From: Bifidobacterium myosotis
Lineage (GTDB): Bacteria; Actinomycetota; Actinomycetes; Actinomycetales; Bifidobacteriaceae
Reading direction: 5' to 3'
Length of the DNA stretch: 64,000 bases
NCBI RefSeq assembly: GCF_002259745.1
Contig: NZ_MWWW01000010.1
Coordinates: forward strand, 1 to 64,000
A program made the translations under genes and the position numbers. A model generated the notes under the pieces. The model was not told where the DNA came from. It did no database searches and saw nothing but the letters and a program-made list of their open reading frames with translations. Of this stretch, positions 41,472-49,057 are shown in pieces. Position 1 is the first letter of the stretch; the number at the start of each line of letters is the position of its first letter.

Positions 41472-42259
41472 TGACAGCAGAGACACCATCACCAATGACG
41501 TCGCCGTCGGTGGCGGCCCGTGTGGCGCCGATAACGCCGGATATGCCGGCGGATATGCCACCGGCGGCGACGATGCTGGCGGCCCCGGTGCCCTCGGCGT
41601 CCGACCACCCTTCCGATTCCGGGAACTGCACACATGAGACTGTCACGAGTCAGACGCACACGCATGAAGCGGACGATCTCACAGGTGTCGGCGGTTTTCC
41701 CGGCGGTCTGCCGGCCTGTCTGGAGGCAATACTGATGGCTGCCGACCAGCCGCAGACCGCCGCTGATCTGGCCCGTGTGCTCGAAGCCGATGAGGACTCA
41801 GTGACAAGGGCGCTCGAGTCGCTTCAGATGGAATACGAGGGCGACCCTTCCCTCGGAATTCGTCCGCGCGGGTTCGAGCTGCGTCGCAGCGCGCGCGGGT
41901 GGTGGTTCGCCAGTCGAGGCGAGTATGAGCCGGTGGTCTCCGCCTTCGTCACCGATGGGCAGACCGCGCGGCTGAGCCAGGCGGCATTGGAGGCGCTCGC
42001 CATCGTGGCCTACCGTCAGCCGGTCACTCGAGCCCAGGTGGCGGCCATCCGCGGCGTCAATTCGGATGGCGTGATCCGATCGCTCACCGTGCGCGGCCTG
42101 ATTCGCGAGGAGGGCGTCGATCCGGAATCTCGTGCCGCACTGCTCGTCACCTCAGCACTGTTCCTCGAGCGCATGGGAATCGACTCGCTCGACGATCTGC
42201 CATCTCTCGCGCCGTTCCTGCCGTCGGAGGGTGAAGCGGCCACGCTTGCCGAGCAGTGA
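41471..42259 (+). CDS. scpB: Segregation and condensation protein B
   Basis: 262 residues. ScpB dimers bind ScpA and complete bacterial condensin. A disordered Pro/Ala/Met-rich N-terminus of about 75 residues precedes two winged-helix domains: CLEAILMAADQPQTAADLARVL and LEALAIVAYRQPVTRAQVAAIRGVNSDGVIRSLTVRGLIREEG, the second being the family hallmark. The start at 41471 abuts scpA. The disordered N-terminus is longer than usual. Confidence 0.93.
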   Translation: MTAETPSPMTSPSVAARVAPITPDMPADMPPAATMLAAPVPSASDHPSDSGNCTHETVTSQTHTHEADDLTGVGGFPGGLPACLEAILMAADQPQTAADLARVLEADEDSVTRALESLQMEYEGDPSLGIRPRGFELRRSARGWWFASRGEYEPVVSAFVTDGQTARLSQAALEALAIVAYRQPVTRAQVAAIRGVNSDGVIRSLTVRGLIREEGVDPESRAALLVTSALFLERMGIDSLDDLPSLAPFLPSEGEAATLAEQ

Positions 42260-42362
42260 TAGCTCGAGTGTCGCGGCGTTGTCGCGGCGTGGCGAGAGCG
42301 TCAGCAGCCGTGTTGAATCATGCCGAAGCGGGTTCTGATTCGTCGTATACTCACATCTCGAG

Positions 42363-42391
42363 CTATTTATAGTCACAACGACTATAAATAG
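42363..42391. promoter_or_regulatory. Perfect 12-bp palindrome upstream of nrtR, candidate NrtR operator
   Basis: CTATTTATAGTC (42363-42374), 5-bp spacer, GACTATAAATAG (42380-42391). It is AT-rich, sits 130 bp before the nrtR start and overlaps the probable promoter zone; TATGCT just downstream (42395-42400) could be the -10. NrtR proteins bind AT-rich palindromes and often repress their own gene. Confidence 0.65.
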
Positions 42392-42521
42392 TGCTATGCT
42401 GAGGGGCAAGCGATTCGTTCCTCCATCGTAAAACTGGTCCGGTTCCCCGCAGAAGGAATCGGCCATTCCTCCGATGACGGGATGAATCGGGCAATCATCC
42501 ATCAGGGAAGCGAGACGGGAT

Positions 42522-43439
42522 ATGGGATTCGGCAATGTTTCCGAGCGTCGCAGCGCGCCGCCGCAGGTCGGAGTGTCCGTGGTGATCCTCGCGCTCGGCC
42601 CCCATGACCGGGCGGGCGGCCCGTCACGTCTGTGGCTGCCGCTCGTCAGGCGCGTCCGTCAGCCGTTCCTCGGCGCATGGGCCCTGCCCGGCGGCGATCT
42701 GCGGGCCGACCGGTCGCTGGAACAGTCGGCCTATGCCGCGCTTGACTCCACCACCTCGCTGCATCCGCGCTATCTCGAGCAGCTGTACACCTTCGGCGAC
42801 CCCGCTCGGTCGCGCGGCGGCCTGCCGATGGTATCCATCGTGTACTGGGCGCTCGTGGGCCACAGCGAAGCGGCCGTTTTCGGCAACGGCGACGCCGATG
42901 ATATCGACGGCGACGCTGAGGCGGTCGACAACGTGCGCTGGTTCCCCGAAGATGATCTGCCTCCACTTGCCTTCGACCATCGCGCGATCATCGAGTACGC
43001 GATGACGCGCCTGCGCTCCAAGGTCGAATACTCCGACGTCGCCACCCGGTTGCTCGGCCCCACGTTCACCCTGCGCCAACTGCACAGCGTCTACGAGGCC
43101 CTCGCCGGCCAGAGCATCGATCTGGCGAACTTCCGTCGCAAGATGCTTGCCTCCGGTGATCTCGAGGACACCGGTGAGAAGGTGCGGGAGGGCCGCCAGC
43201 GGCCTGCGACCATCTACCGCTACGTGCCGCATGATTCCGGCAATGCGGGCGTGCCGGCCCACGAGGGTAGCGCAGCGTCTGTGGCGTCGGAATCGGCGGT
43301 TTCGGTGGGTGTTCCGGATTCGGCGAATTCAGTGGCGTCGTCGGGGTTGCTGGCAGTGCCGGCCGCCTCCGAAACCGGAAGCGCATTGTCCTTCGTAGAC
43401 GATGCGCTCTCTCCGCTGGTCCCTTCTGCCCACGGGTGA
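42522..43439 (+). CDS. nrtR: NrtR-family regulator (Nudix-like sensor plus winged helix)
   Basis: 305 residues. The N-terminal half is Nudix-like (VSVVILALGPHDRAGGPSRL, WALPGGDLRADRSLEQSAYA), but the box lacks the catalytic REUXEE, so it is a binding domain, in this family for ADP-ribose-like NAD metabolites. The C-terminal winged helix has the family signature FTLRQLHSVYEALAGQSIDLANFRRKML, then DTGEKVREGRQRPATIYRY. An Ala/Ser-rich tail of about 60 residues follows. A perfect palindrome lies upstream. The next genes on this strand are a permease and a cysteine hydrolase, possible targets in nicotinamide or nucleobase use. Confidence 0.85.
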   Translation: MGFGNVSERRSAPPQVGVSVVILALGPHDRAGGPSRLWLPLVRRVRQPFLGAWALPGGDLRADRSLEQSAYAALDSTTSLHPRYLEQLYTFGDPARSRGGLPMVSIVYWALVGHSEAAVFGNGDADDIDGDAEAVDNVRWFPEDDLPPLAFDHRAIIEYAMTRLRSKVEYSDVATRLLGPTFTLRQLHSVYEALAGQSIDLANFRRKMLASGDLEDTGEKVREGRQRPATIYRYVPHDSGNAGVPAHEGSAASVASESAVSVGVPDSANSVASSGLLAVPAASETGSALSFVDDALSPLVPSAHG

Positions 43440-43620
43440 GCCCGTCATACCGGCGCCCCTCTGGGATGGGAGCTGTCCGCAAAGCGGACTGAGGGGAGTG
43501 GCCGGAACAGTCCGGTCCGTGAAGTCTCCCCTCAGTCCTACCTCGTTCGACGGTTCCCCTCGGGGAGGAGAGCCGGAACAACTCAAAGAACAACACACAA
43601 GATAAGAAGAAGGTTCACAT
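43440..43620. repeat. Hairpin-rich spacer between nrtR and the permease
   Basis: Contains GTCCGC-aaa-GCGGAC (43475-43489) in a CTG...TGAGGGGAG frame and several CCCCTC/GAGGGG-type segments. The stem occupies the place of GTCAGC-ttc-GCTGAC in the 22361-22600 repeats, with both arms changed together. It ends with GAAGAAGG, the ribosome site of the permease. Confidence 0.55.
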
Positions 43621-45063
43621 ATGAGTGACGCCAAGGAGAAGGGCTCCGCGCTTTCCGTGGAGGAACAGGGCATCGACACCATCGCCGAGTCCGACCGTCA
43701 CGGCAGCCCGAAGGATCTGTTCTGGCCATGGTTCGCCGCCAACATCTCGGTGCTGGCCATGTCCTACGGCGCATGGGCGCTCGGCTTCGGCATCTCGTTC
43801 TGGCAGGCGACCCTCGCCGCCATCATCGGCATCGTGGTCTCGTTCCTGCTCGTGGGCGTGGTCTCGATCGCCGGCAAGCGCGCCAACGCGCCGACCATGG
43901 TCATTACCCGAGCCACCTTCGGCGTCGAAGGCGCCAAGGTGCCATCCGTGCTGAGCTGGATCGCCACGCTTGGCTGGGAGATTTCGCTGACCACCACCGC
44001 CGTGCTCGCGCTCGCTTCCACGCTGCAGCGCCTCGGCTGGGGGTCCGGTGCCGCGCCGAAGATCATCTCCACGATCGTCGTGGTCGGTCTTGTGGTGGTC
44101 GCCGGCATCTTCGGCTATGACCTCATCATGAAGGCCCAACAGGCCATCACCGTCATCAGCGGCATCGTGACCGTCGGCTTCCTCATCCTCGGCTGGTCTC
44201 ACATCGATTTCTCCGCCGTTGGCTCCGCGCAGAACGGCTCGCTGCCGGCCATGCTCGGTGCGCTCCTGTTCGTCATGTCCGGCTTCGGTCTGGGCTGGGT
44301 GAACCTGGCCGCCGACTACTCCCGGTACCTGCCGCGCAAGGCCTCCAACTCCGGCGTGGTGTTCTGGACCACGTTTGGCGCCTCACTGGCCCCGGTGCTG
44401 CTCGTCGTCTACGGCGGACTGCTGGCCGTATCCAACAAGGACCTCGCCGACGCCGTGGGCAACGACCCGATCGGCGCCATGGGCTCCATCCTGCCCACCT
44501 GGTACCTCGTGCCGTTCACCATCGTGGCCGTGCTCGGCCTCATGTCCGGCGCCATCATGGACAACTACTCCAACGGCTTGGCGCTGCTGAGCTTCGGCAT
44601 CAAGCTGCCGCGCGTGGCCGCCGCCGCCCTGACCGCAGCGCTCACCGTGCTTGGTGTGGTGTACGTGACGTTCTTCTCCGACACCTTCATCGGCCCGTTC
44701 CAGGGCTTCCTCATCACCCTCGGCGTGCCGATGGCCGTGTGGACCGGACTGTTCGTGGCCGACGTGCTGCTGCGCCGCAAGGACTACGACACCGACGACC
44801 TCTACAAGCCCGCCGGACGCTACGGTGCATGGAACGTCAAATCGCTGGTGATCCTCGCCGTCGGCACGCTGGTCGGCTGGGGCCTTGTGGTCAACTCCTA
44901 CGCCAGCTGGCTGGAGTGGCAAGGCTACTTCCTCGCGCCCTTCGGCGGCAAGGAGGGTGCCTGGGCGTCTGCCAACCTCGGCGTGATCGTGGCGCTCGTC
45001 ATTGGCTTCGTCGGCGCGCTCCTCTTCCAGCGCGGCGACATCGCCAAGCAGGAGCAGGACTGA
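43621..45063 (+). CDS. NCS1-family purine/cytosine permease
   Basis: 480 residues, about 12 hydrophobic spans, of the nucleobase:cation symporter-1 family. A hydrophilic N-terminus ends in GIDTIAESDRHGSPKDLFWPWFAANISVLAMSYG, and FGLGWVNLAADYSRYLPRKAS is the conserved TM6 region of cytosine and purine permeases. The last 30 residues are cytoplasmic. It imports a nucleobase, vitamin or related ring compound; the substrate is not given by sequence. It is 33 bp before a cysteine hydrolase on the same strand and downstream of nrtR, so a nicotinamide-like or pyrimidine-type substrate is a reasonable hypothesis. Confidence 0.87.
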   Translation: MSDAKEKGSALSVEEQGIDTIAESDRHGSPKDLFWPWFAANISVLAMSYGAWALGFGISFWQATLAAIIGIVVSFLLVGVVSIAGKRANAPTMVITRATFGVEGAKVPSVLSWIATLGWEISLTTTAVLALASTLQRLGWGSGAAPKIISTIVVVGLVVVAGIFGYDLIMKAQQAITVISGIVTVGFLILGWSHIDFSAVGSAQNGSLPAMLGALLFVMSGFGLGWVNLAADYSRYLPRKASNSGVVFWTTFGASLAPVLLVVYGGLLAVSNKDLADAVGNDPIGAMGSILPTWYLVPFTIVAVLGLMSGAIMDNYSNGLALLSFGIKLPRVAAAALTAALTVLGVVYVTFFSDTFIGPFQGFLITLGVPMAVWTGLFVADVLLRRKDYDTDDLYKPAGRYGAWNVKSLVILAVGTLVGWGLVVNSYASWLEWQGYFLAPFGGKEGAWASANLGVIVALVIGFVGALLFQRGDIAKQEQD

Positions 45064-45096
45064 ATCAACGGATTGACAATCCAAGGAGCATCGCAT

Positions 45097-45660
45097 ATGA
45101 CTATCCCATCTGATGAGTGGCTGGTCGTCATCGACCGCCAGAAGGTGTTCGCCGAATCCGACTGGTCCGACTGGGCCTGCCCGGACGGTTCGTTCCACAC
45201 CACCGACGCCGCATTCGAGGCCCTCGCCAAGGCCTACGGTGACCGGGTCGTCTACACCCGTTACATCGCACCCACGCCCGCCAAGGACGCCTGGGTGGAG
45301 TACTTCAAGGACTGGCCGCAGTTCCTCGTGCCGCCGGACGACCCTATGTACGACCTGACCGAAGACACCGCGGCGCTCGCCGCCGGGCACCCGGTGGTCA
45401 GCCGTGACACCTTCGGCAAGTGGGGGAGCGAACTGGCCGAGGCAATCGGCGGTGCCAGGAAGATCGCCCTGTGCGGCGTGGCCACCGACTGCTGCGTGAT
45501 CACCACGGCGCTTGCCGCCGCCGACGCCGGCGTGGCGGTACGTGTGGCCACCGACGCCTGCGCCGGCTCCAGCACGGAGAATCACCAGCGCGCCCTCGAC
45601 ACGATGGCCTTGTTCGCGCCGCTCATCACCATCACCGACTCCGCCGCCATCCTCGGCTGA
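45097..45660 (+). CDS. Isochorismatase-like cysteine hydrolase
   Basis: 187 residues from the ATG at 45097 with AAGGAG upstream. The Asp-Lys-Cys triad of the fold is visible: VVIDRQKVFAESD, RDTFGKWGSEL and ALCGVATDCCVITTALAAADA (nucleophile in the last). Family members cut amide bonds in nicotinamide, N-carbamoyl compounds, ureidoacrylate and isochorismate esters. The metal-binding DxH...H pattern of nicotinamidase is not present, so it should not be called PncA. Co-directional with the NCS1 permease and probably using its imported substrate. Confidence 0.8.
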   Translation: MTIPSDEWLVVIDRQKVFAESDWSDWACPDGSFHTTDAAFEALAKAYGDRVVYTRYIAPTPAKDAWVEYFKDWPQFLVPPDDPMYDLTEDTAALAAGHPVVSRDTFGKWGSELAEAIGGARKIALCGVATDCCVITTALAAADAGVAVRVATDACAGSSTENHQRALDTMALFAPLITITDSAAILG

Positions 45661-45776
45661 GCGGTCTCTCGCCTGATCTGCGCCCGAGTTCGTTCCTACT
45701 GATTCGGCGTGCCCGCCGCTGTCCTCCAGAGTTTGGTTTATCCCATCCGCCCCTTCCCATCCGCTTCCCCTCCCAA
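45661..45776. other. Spacer after the hydrolase gene
   Basis: No gene seen; the sequence continues into the box cluster at 45777-46026. Confidence 0.4.
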
Positions 45777-46026
45777 CGTCCGTTGTCTGTCGGCGTCAGT
45801 TCCTTGCTGACAGACAACGGACGCTATTGAGTGTTGTAGCGTCCGGTTTTGGTCAGTCCGGGTCAGTGGCGGTCGTGTTCTGACACTAAGCGGATTCGAC
45901 TCCCGGCTCTCAGCGTCCGGATTCTGTCAGGAGTCCGCTGACTCTGACCATAAACGGACGCTAAGAGGAGGTTTTGCGTCCGATTATGGTCAGAAGGCAC
46001 TCGCTCCTGACCAAAACCGGACGCTG
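45777..46026. repeat. Cluster of 20-bp boxes upstream of typA
   Basis: An inverted pair CGTCCGTTGTCTGTC (45777-45791) / GACAGACAACGGACG (45809-45823) is followed by copies of TAGCGTCCGNTTNTGGTCAG at 45837-45856 and 45911-45930 (forward), 45944-45963 (reverse), 45974-45993 (forward) and 46007-46026 (reverse), with one or more degenerate copies between. Neighbouring forward and reverse boxes can pair as hairpins. The cluster ends about 200 bp before the typA start. Confidence 0.85.
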
Positions 46027-46232
46027 AAGGATGGTGGAAGAGGAGGCATCGCCTTTCGGAGACGATGCCCGATGGCGGATGGCAGCCGGAGACGGACTTC
46101 GTATGGGTCGGACCGGCGGCATGGTCAAGGTATGTCGGTAATATCGTTGCGGTTTGTGTGTAAGTACAGGTAAAACCCAATAAACAAGTACCGAACGGTT
46201 ACGCAAAAGAATCGATATTAAGAGAGGTTTCG

Positions 46233-48158
46233 ATGGCGGTTCGTGGAGATATCCGTAATGTGGCGATCGTGGCACACGTTGACCACGGCAAGACCACGCT
46301 GGTCAATGCCATGCTTCAGCAGTCCCATGTGTTCAACGAGCGCGAGGAAGTGCCGGATCGTGTGATGGATTCCAACGATCTCGAGCGCGAGAAGGGCATC
46401 ACCATCCTCGCCAAGAACACGGCCGTCGAGTACACCGGCCCGCTGGCCGCCAAGTACGGCCACCCGGAAGGCATCACCCTTAACATCATCGACACCCCTG
46501 GCCACGCCGACTTCGGCGGCGAGGTGGAGCGCGGCATCTCCATGGTCGACGGCGTCGTCCTGCTCGTGGACGCCTCCGAAGGCCCGCTGCCGCAGACTCG
46601 TTTCGTGCTGCGCAAGGCCCTCGAGGCCAAGCTGCCGGTCATCCTGTGCGTGAACAAGGTGGACCGCCCCGATGCCCGCATCGAGGAGGTCGTCGGCGAG
46701 ACTTCCGACCTGCTGCTCGGTCTCGCGGATGACGTCCAGCACGAAGGCATCGACCTGAACCTCGACCAGCTGCTCGAAATGCCGGTCATCTACTGCGCCG
46801 CCAAGGCGGGCTACGCCTCCACCAACCAGCCGGCGGACGGCGGCATGCCGGACAACGACAACCTCGAGCCGCTCTTCGAGGCCATCATCTCCAACATCCC
46901 GGCCCCCGAATACGAGGAGGGCGCCCCGTTGCAGGCCCATGTGGCCAACATCGACTCCTCCGACTTCCTCGGACGACTCGGTCTGGTCCGCATCTACAAC
47001 GGCACCTTGGAGAAGGGCAAGACCTACGGCCTGTCCCGTGTGGATGGCTCCCTGGAGAACTTCCGCGTCTCCGAGCTGCTGCGCACCCAGGGCCTTGAGC
47101 GTATCCCGGTGGCCTCGGCAGGCCCCGGCGACATCGTGGCCGTCGCCGGCGTCAACGACATCATGATCGGTGAGACCATCGTCGATCCGAACGATCCAAA
47201 GCCGCTGCCGCTCATCCATGTGGATGACCCGGCCATCTCCATGACCTTCGGCGTCAACGACTCCCCGCTGGCCGGCACCGAAGGCAAGGACCACAAGCTC
47301 ACCGCCCGCATGATCAAGGACCGTCTTGACCGCGAGCTCATCGGCAACGTGTCCATCAAGGTGCTGCCCACCGACCGTCCGGACGCCTGGGAGGTGCAGG
47401 GCCGTGGCGAGCTGGCGCTGGCCGTCCTCGCCGAGCAGATGCGCCGCGAAGGCTACGAGCTGACCGTCGGCCGCCCGCAGGTGGTCACCAAGAAGATTGA
47501 CGGCGTGATCAACGAGCCGATGGAGAACACCACCATCGACGTGCCCGAGGAGTACATGGGCACCGTCACTCAGCTCATGGCCGACCGCAAGGGCCGTATG
47601 GACGGCATGACCAACCACGGCTCCGGCTGGGTGCGTCTGCAGTTCACTGTGCCGTCCCGCGGCCTCATCGGCTTCCGCACCGCGCTGCTGTCCGCCACGC
47701 GCGGTACCGGCATCTCCTCGTCCATCTCTGCCGGCTACGCGCCGTGGGCCGGTGAAATCACCATCCGCCAGAACGGCTCCATGGTCTCCGACCGTCAGGG
47801 CGTGGCCACCCCGTACGCCATGCAGCGTCTGCAGGCCCGTGGCAACTTCTTCGTCGAACCGCAGTCCCCGGTGTACGAGGGCCAGGTCGTCGGCGTGAAC
47901 AACAAGCCGGATGAGCTGGACGTGAACATCACGCTCGCCAAGCACATGACCAACATGCGTTCCTCCACCGCCGACGTGCTCGAGACCCTGACCCCGCCGA
48001 TCAAGATGAGCCTCGAGGAGTCCCTGGACTTCGCCAACGAGGACGAGTGCGTGGAGGTCACCCCGGAATCCATCCGCGTGCGCAAGATCATCCTCGGCCG
48101 CGAGGATTGGTACAAGTGGCGCGCCAAGCAGCGCCGTCAGAACGCCGCTACCAAGTAG
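46233..48158 (+). CDS. typA: Ribosome-associated GTPase TypA/BipA
   Basis: 641 residues. EF-G-like GTPase that acts on ribosome assembly and stress-related translation. G1 [15 protein letters not shown] is near residue 14, G2 lies in the [16 protein letters not shown] region, G3 [16 protein letters not shown]4 NKVDRPDAR; then EF-Tu-like domain II, an EF-G-like domain and the BipA-specific C-terminal domain. GAGAGG lies seven bases before the ATG. The last codons (QNAATK) and the stop are reproduced twice more downstream (48257-48300, 48369-48400), associated with two-hairpin repeats. Confidence 0.97.
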   Translation: MAVRGDIRNVAIVAHVDHGKTTLVNAMLQQSHVFNEREEVPDRVMDSNDLEREKGITILAKNTAVEYTGPLAAKYGHPEGITLNIIDTPGHADFGGEVERGISMVDGVVLLVDASEGPLPQTRFVLRKALEAKLPVILCVNKVDRPDARIEEVVGETSDLLLGLADDVQHEGIDLNLDQLLEMPVIYCAAKAGYASTNQPADGGMPDNDNLEPLFEAIISNIPAPEYEEGAPLQAHVANIDSSDFLGRLGLVRIYNGTLEKGKTYGLSRVDGSLENFRVSELLRTQGLERIPVASAGPGDIVAVAGVNDIMIGETIVDPNDPKPLPLIHVDDPAISMTFGVNDSPLAGTEGKDHKLTARMIKDRLDRELIGNVSIKVLPTDRPDAWEVQGRGELALAVLAEQMRREGYELTVGRPQVVTKKIDGVINEPMENTTIDVPEEYMGTVTQLMADRKGRMDGMTNHGSGWVRLQFTVPSRGLIGFRTALLSATRGTGISSSISAGYAPWAGEITIRQNGSMVSDRQGVATPYAMQRLQARGNFFVEPQSPVYEGQVVGVNNKPDELDVNITLAKHMTNMRSSTADVLETLTPPIKMSLEESLDFANEDECVEVTPESIRVRKIILGREDWYKWRAKQRRQNAATK

Positions 48159-48177
48159 CGTCATTCTGACAACGCTG

Positions 48178-48255
48178 CCTTCGCGGGGTGCCTATGATGC
48201 ACCCCGCTCACCTCGGCTACAGACAGTCCACCGGACTGTCTGTTTAACGCCTCGG
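48178..48255 (+). repeat. Two-hairpin dispersed repeat, first copy after typA
   Basis: CCTTCGC, stem GGGGTGC/GCACCCC (48185-48205), GCTCACCTCGGCTAC, stem ACAGACAGTCC/GGACTGTCTGT with loop ACC (48219-48243), TTAACGCCTCGG. Same plan as the other copies, but both stems differ in sequence while still pairing. Confidence 0.8.
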
Positions 48256-48296
48256 CATCGTCAGAACGCTGCTACTAAGTAGCGTCGTTCTGACGA

Positions 48297-48372
48297 CCTT
48301 CGCAGACGCTTGTGGTGCGCCTGCTCACTTCGCCTACGGGAAGCACACTGTGCTTCCCGTTTTACGGCTCAG
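48297..48372 (+). repeat. Two-hairpin dispersed repeat, second copy after typA
   Basis: CCTTCGC, stem AGACGC/GCGCCT (one mismatch, 48304-48322), GCTCACTTCGCCTAC, stem CGGGAAGCACA/TGTGCTTCCCG with a 1-nt loop (48337-48359), TTTTACGGCTCAG. The second stem shares no sequence with the CAGTCC stems of the other copies yet stands in the same place. Confidence 0.8.
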
Positions 48373-48413
48373 CAGAATGCCGCTACCAAGTAGCGCCATC
48401 AAATAGTGCCATT

Positions 48414-48450
48414 CAGTGAGGCTCCCTTCTGGTTGAGGGGAGCCTCACTG
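48414..48450 (+). terminator. Stem-loop after the typA repeat zone
   Basis: Perfect 13-bp stem CAGTGAGGCTCCC (48414-48426) / GGGAGCCTCACTG (48438-48450), 11-nt loop. No clear U-run. Probably the end of the typA transcript. Confidence 0.6.
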
Positions 48451-48476
48451 GTATGGACGCACCTATACTGAAACGC

Positions 48477-48926
48477 ATGGATATGAGGAATCGCAGTACC
48501 GCATCGTTGCCGTGGTCGCACCGGCAGAACGCATTGGTCAAAGGACTCGTGACGCTACTGGCCGGCGCGTTCGCCGCGTTCGTCGGCACGTTCTCGCACC
48601 GGATGGGAGCCTCGGCCAACATCCCCTATGGATTGGCGCTGGCGTTCCTTCTCATCATCCTGTCCACTTGGTGCGCCCGCTCCCGGCTTGGCGTGGTCGG
48701 TCTCGCCCTCCATCTCATCGCCTCGTCAGGCACGGCCTGGGGACTCGCATTGACCACCAGCTCGGGCAACGCCCTGATCGTGGCGGGCTTCCAAGGCGAC
48801 ATGCCGTATTTCTCGCAGCATGCCGGCTATATCTGGCTATACGGCATCGTGCTCGTGCAGGTGGTGATGCTCGTCCTTCCCGCCCGTTGGTTCGCCATTC
48901 CAGTGCAATCGATGCCGTCGAACTGA
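48477..48926 (+). CDS. Small four-span membrane protein of unknown function
   Basis: 149 residues from the ATG at 48477. A basic N-terminus is followed by four hydrophobic spans: VKGLVTLLAGAFAAFVGTFSH, IPYGLALAFLLIILSTWCA, VVGLALHLIASSGTAWGLALT and YIWLYGIVLVQVVMLVLPARW. TATACT at 48464-48469 lies seven bases before the ATG and no ribosome site is seen, so the mRNA may be leaderless. I do not recognise a function; small membrane proteins of this layout occur in other bifidobacteria and actinobacteria. Confidence 0.7.
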   Translation: MDMRNRSTASLPWSHRQNALVKGLVTLLAGAFAAFVGTFSHRMGASANIPYGLALAFLLIILSTWCARSRLGVVGLALHLIASSGTAWGLALTTSSGNALIVAGFQGDMPYFSQHAGYIWLYGIVLVQVVMLVLPARWFAIPVQSMPSN

Positions 48927-49057
48927 CGCACTGCGGGTCTGCCGCTGGCATGGCGCTGCCGTTGACACGCCGCCGACACTGACATGACGTCGGCTCGATA
49001 GCGACATACTGACATTTCGCATGTCGCGCGCCCCTGCCCCCACTACGATGGAACGTT

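Larger units (their letters stand above)
48133..48400. repeat. Triplicated typA 3' end
   Basis: The sequence GTCAGAACGCCGCTACCAAG at the end of typA, with its TAGCGTC continuation, reappears as GTCAGAACGCTGCTACTAAG at 48260 and, shorter, as AGAATGCCGCTACCAAGTAG at 48374. The intervals are filled by two-hairpin repeats. The copies carry a few substitutions and are not expressed as protein. Confidence 0.85.

Noticed and set aside
45097..45660. Nicotinamidase (PncA)
   Set aside because: The catalytic triad is present, but the Asp/His metal-binding pattern of nicotinamidases is not; only the hydrolase family is supported.
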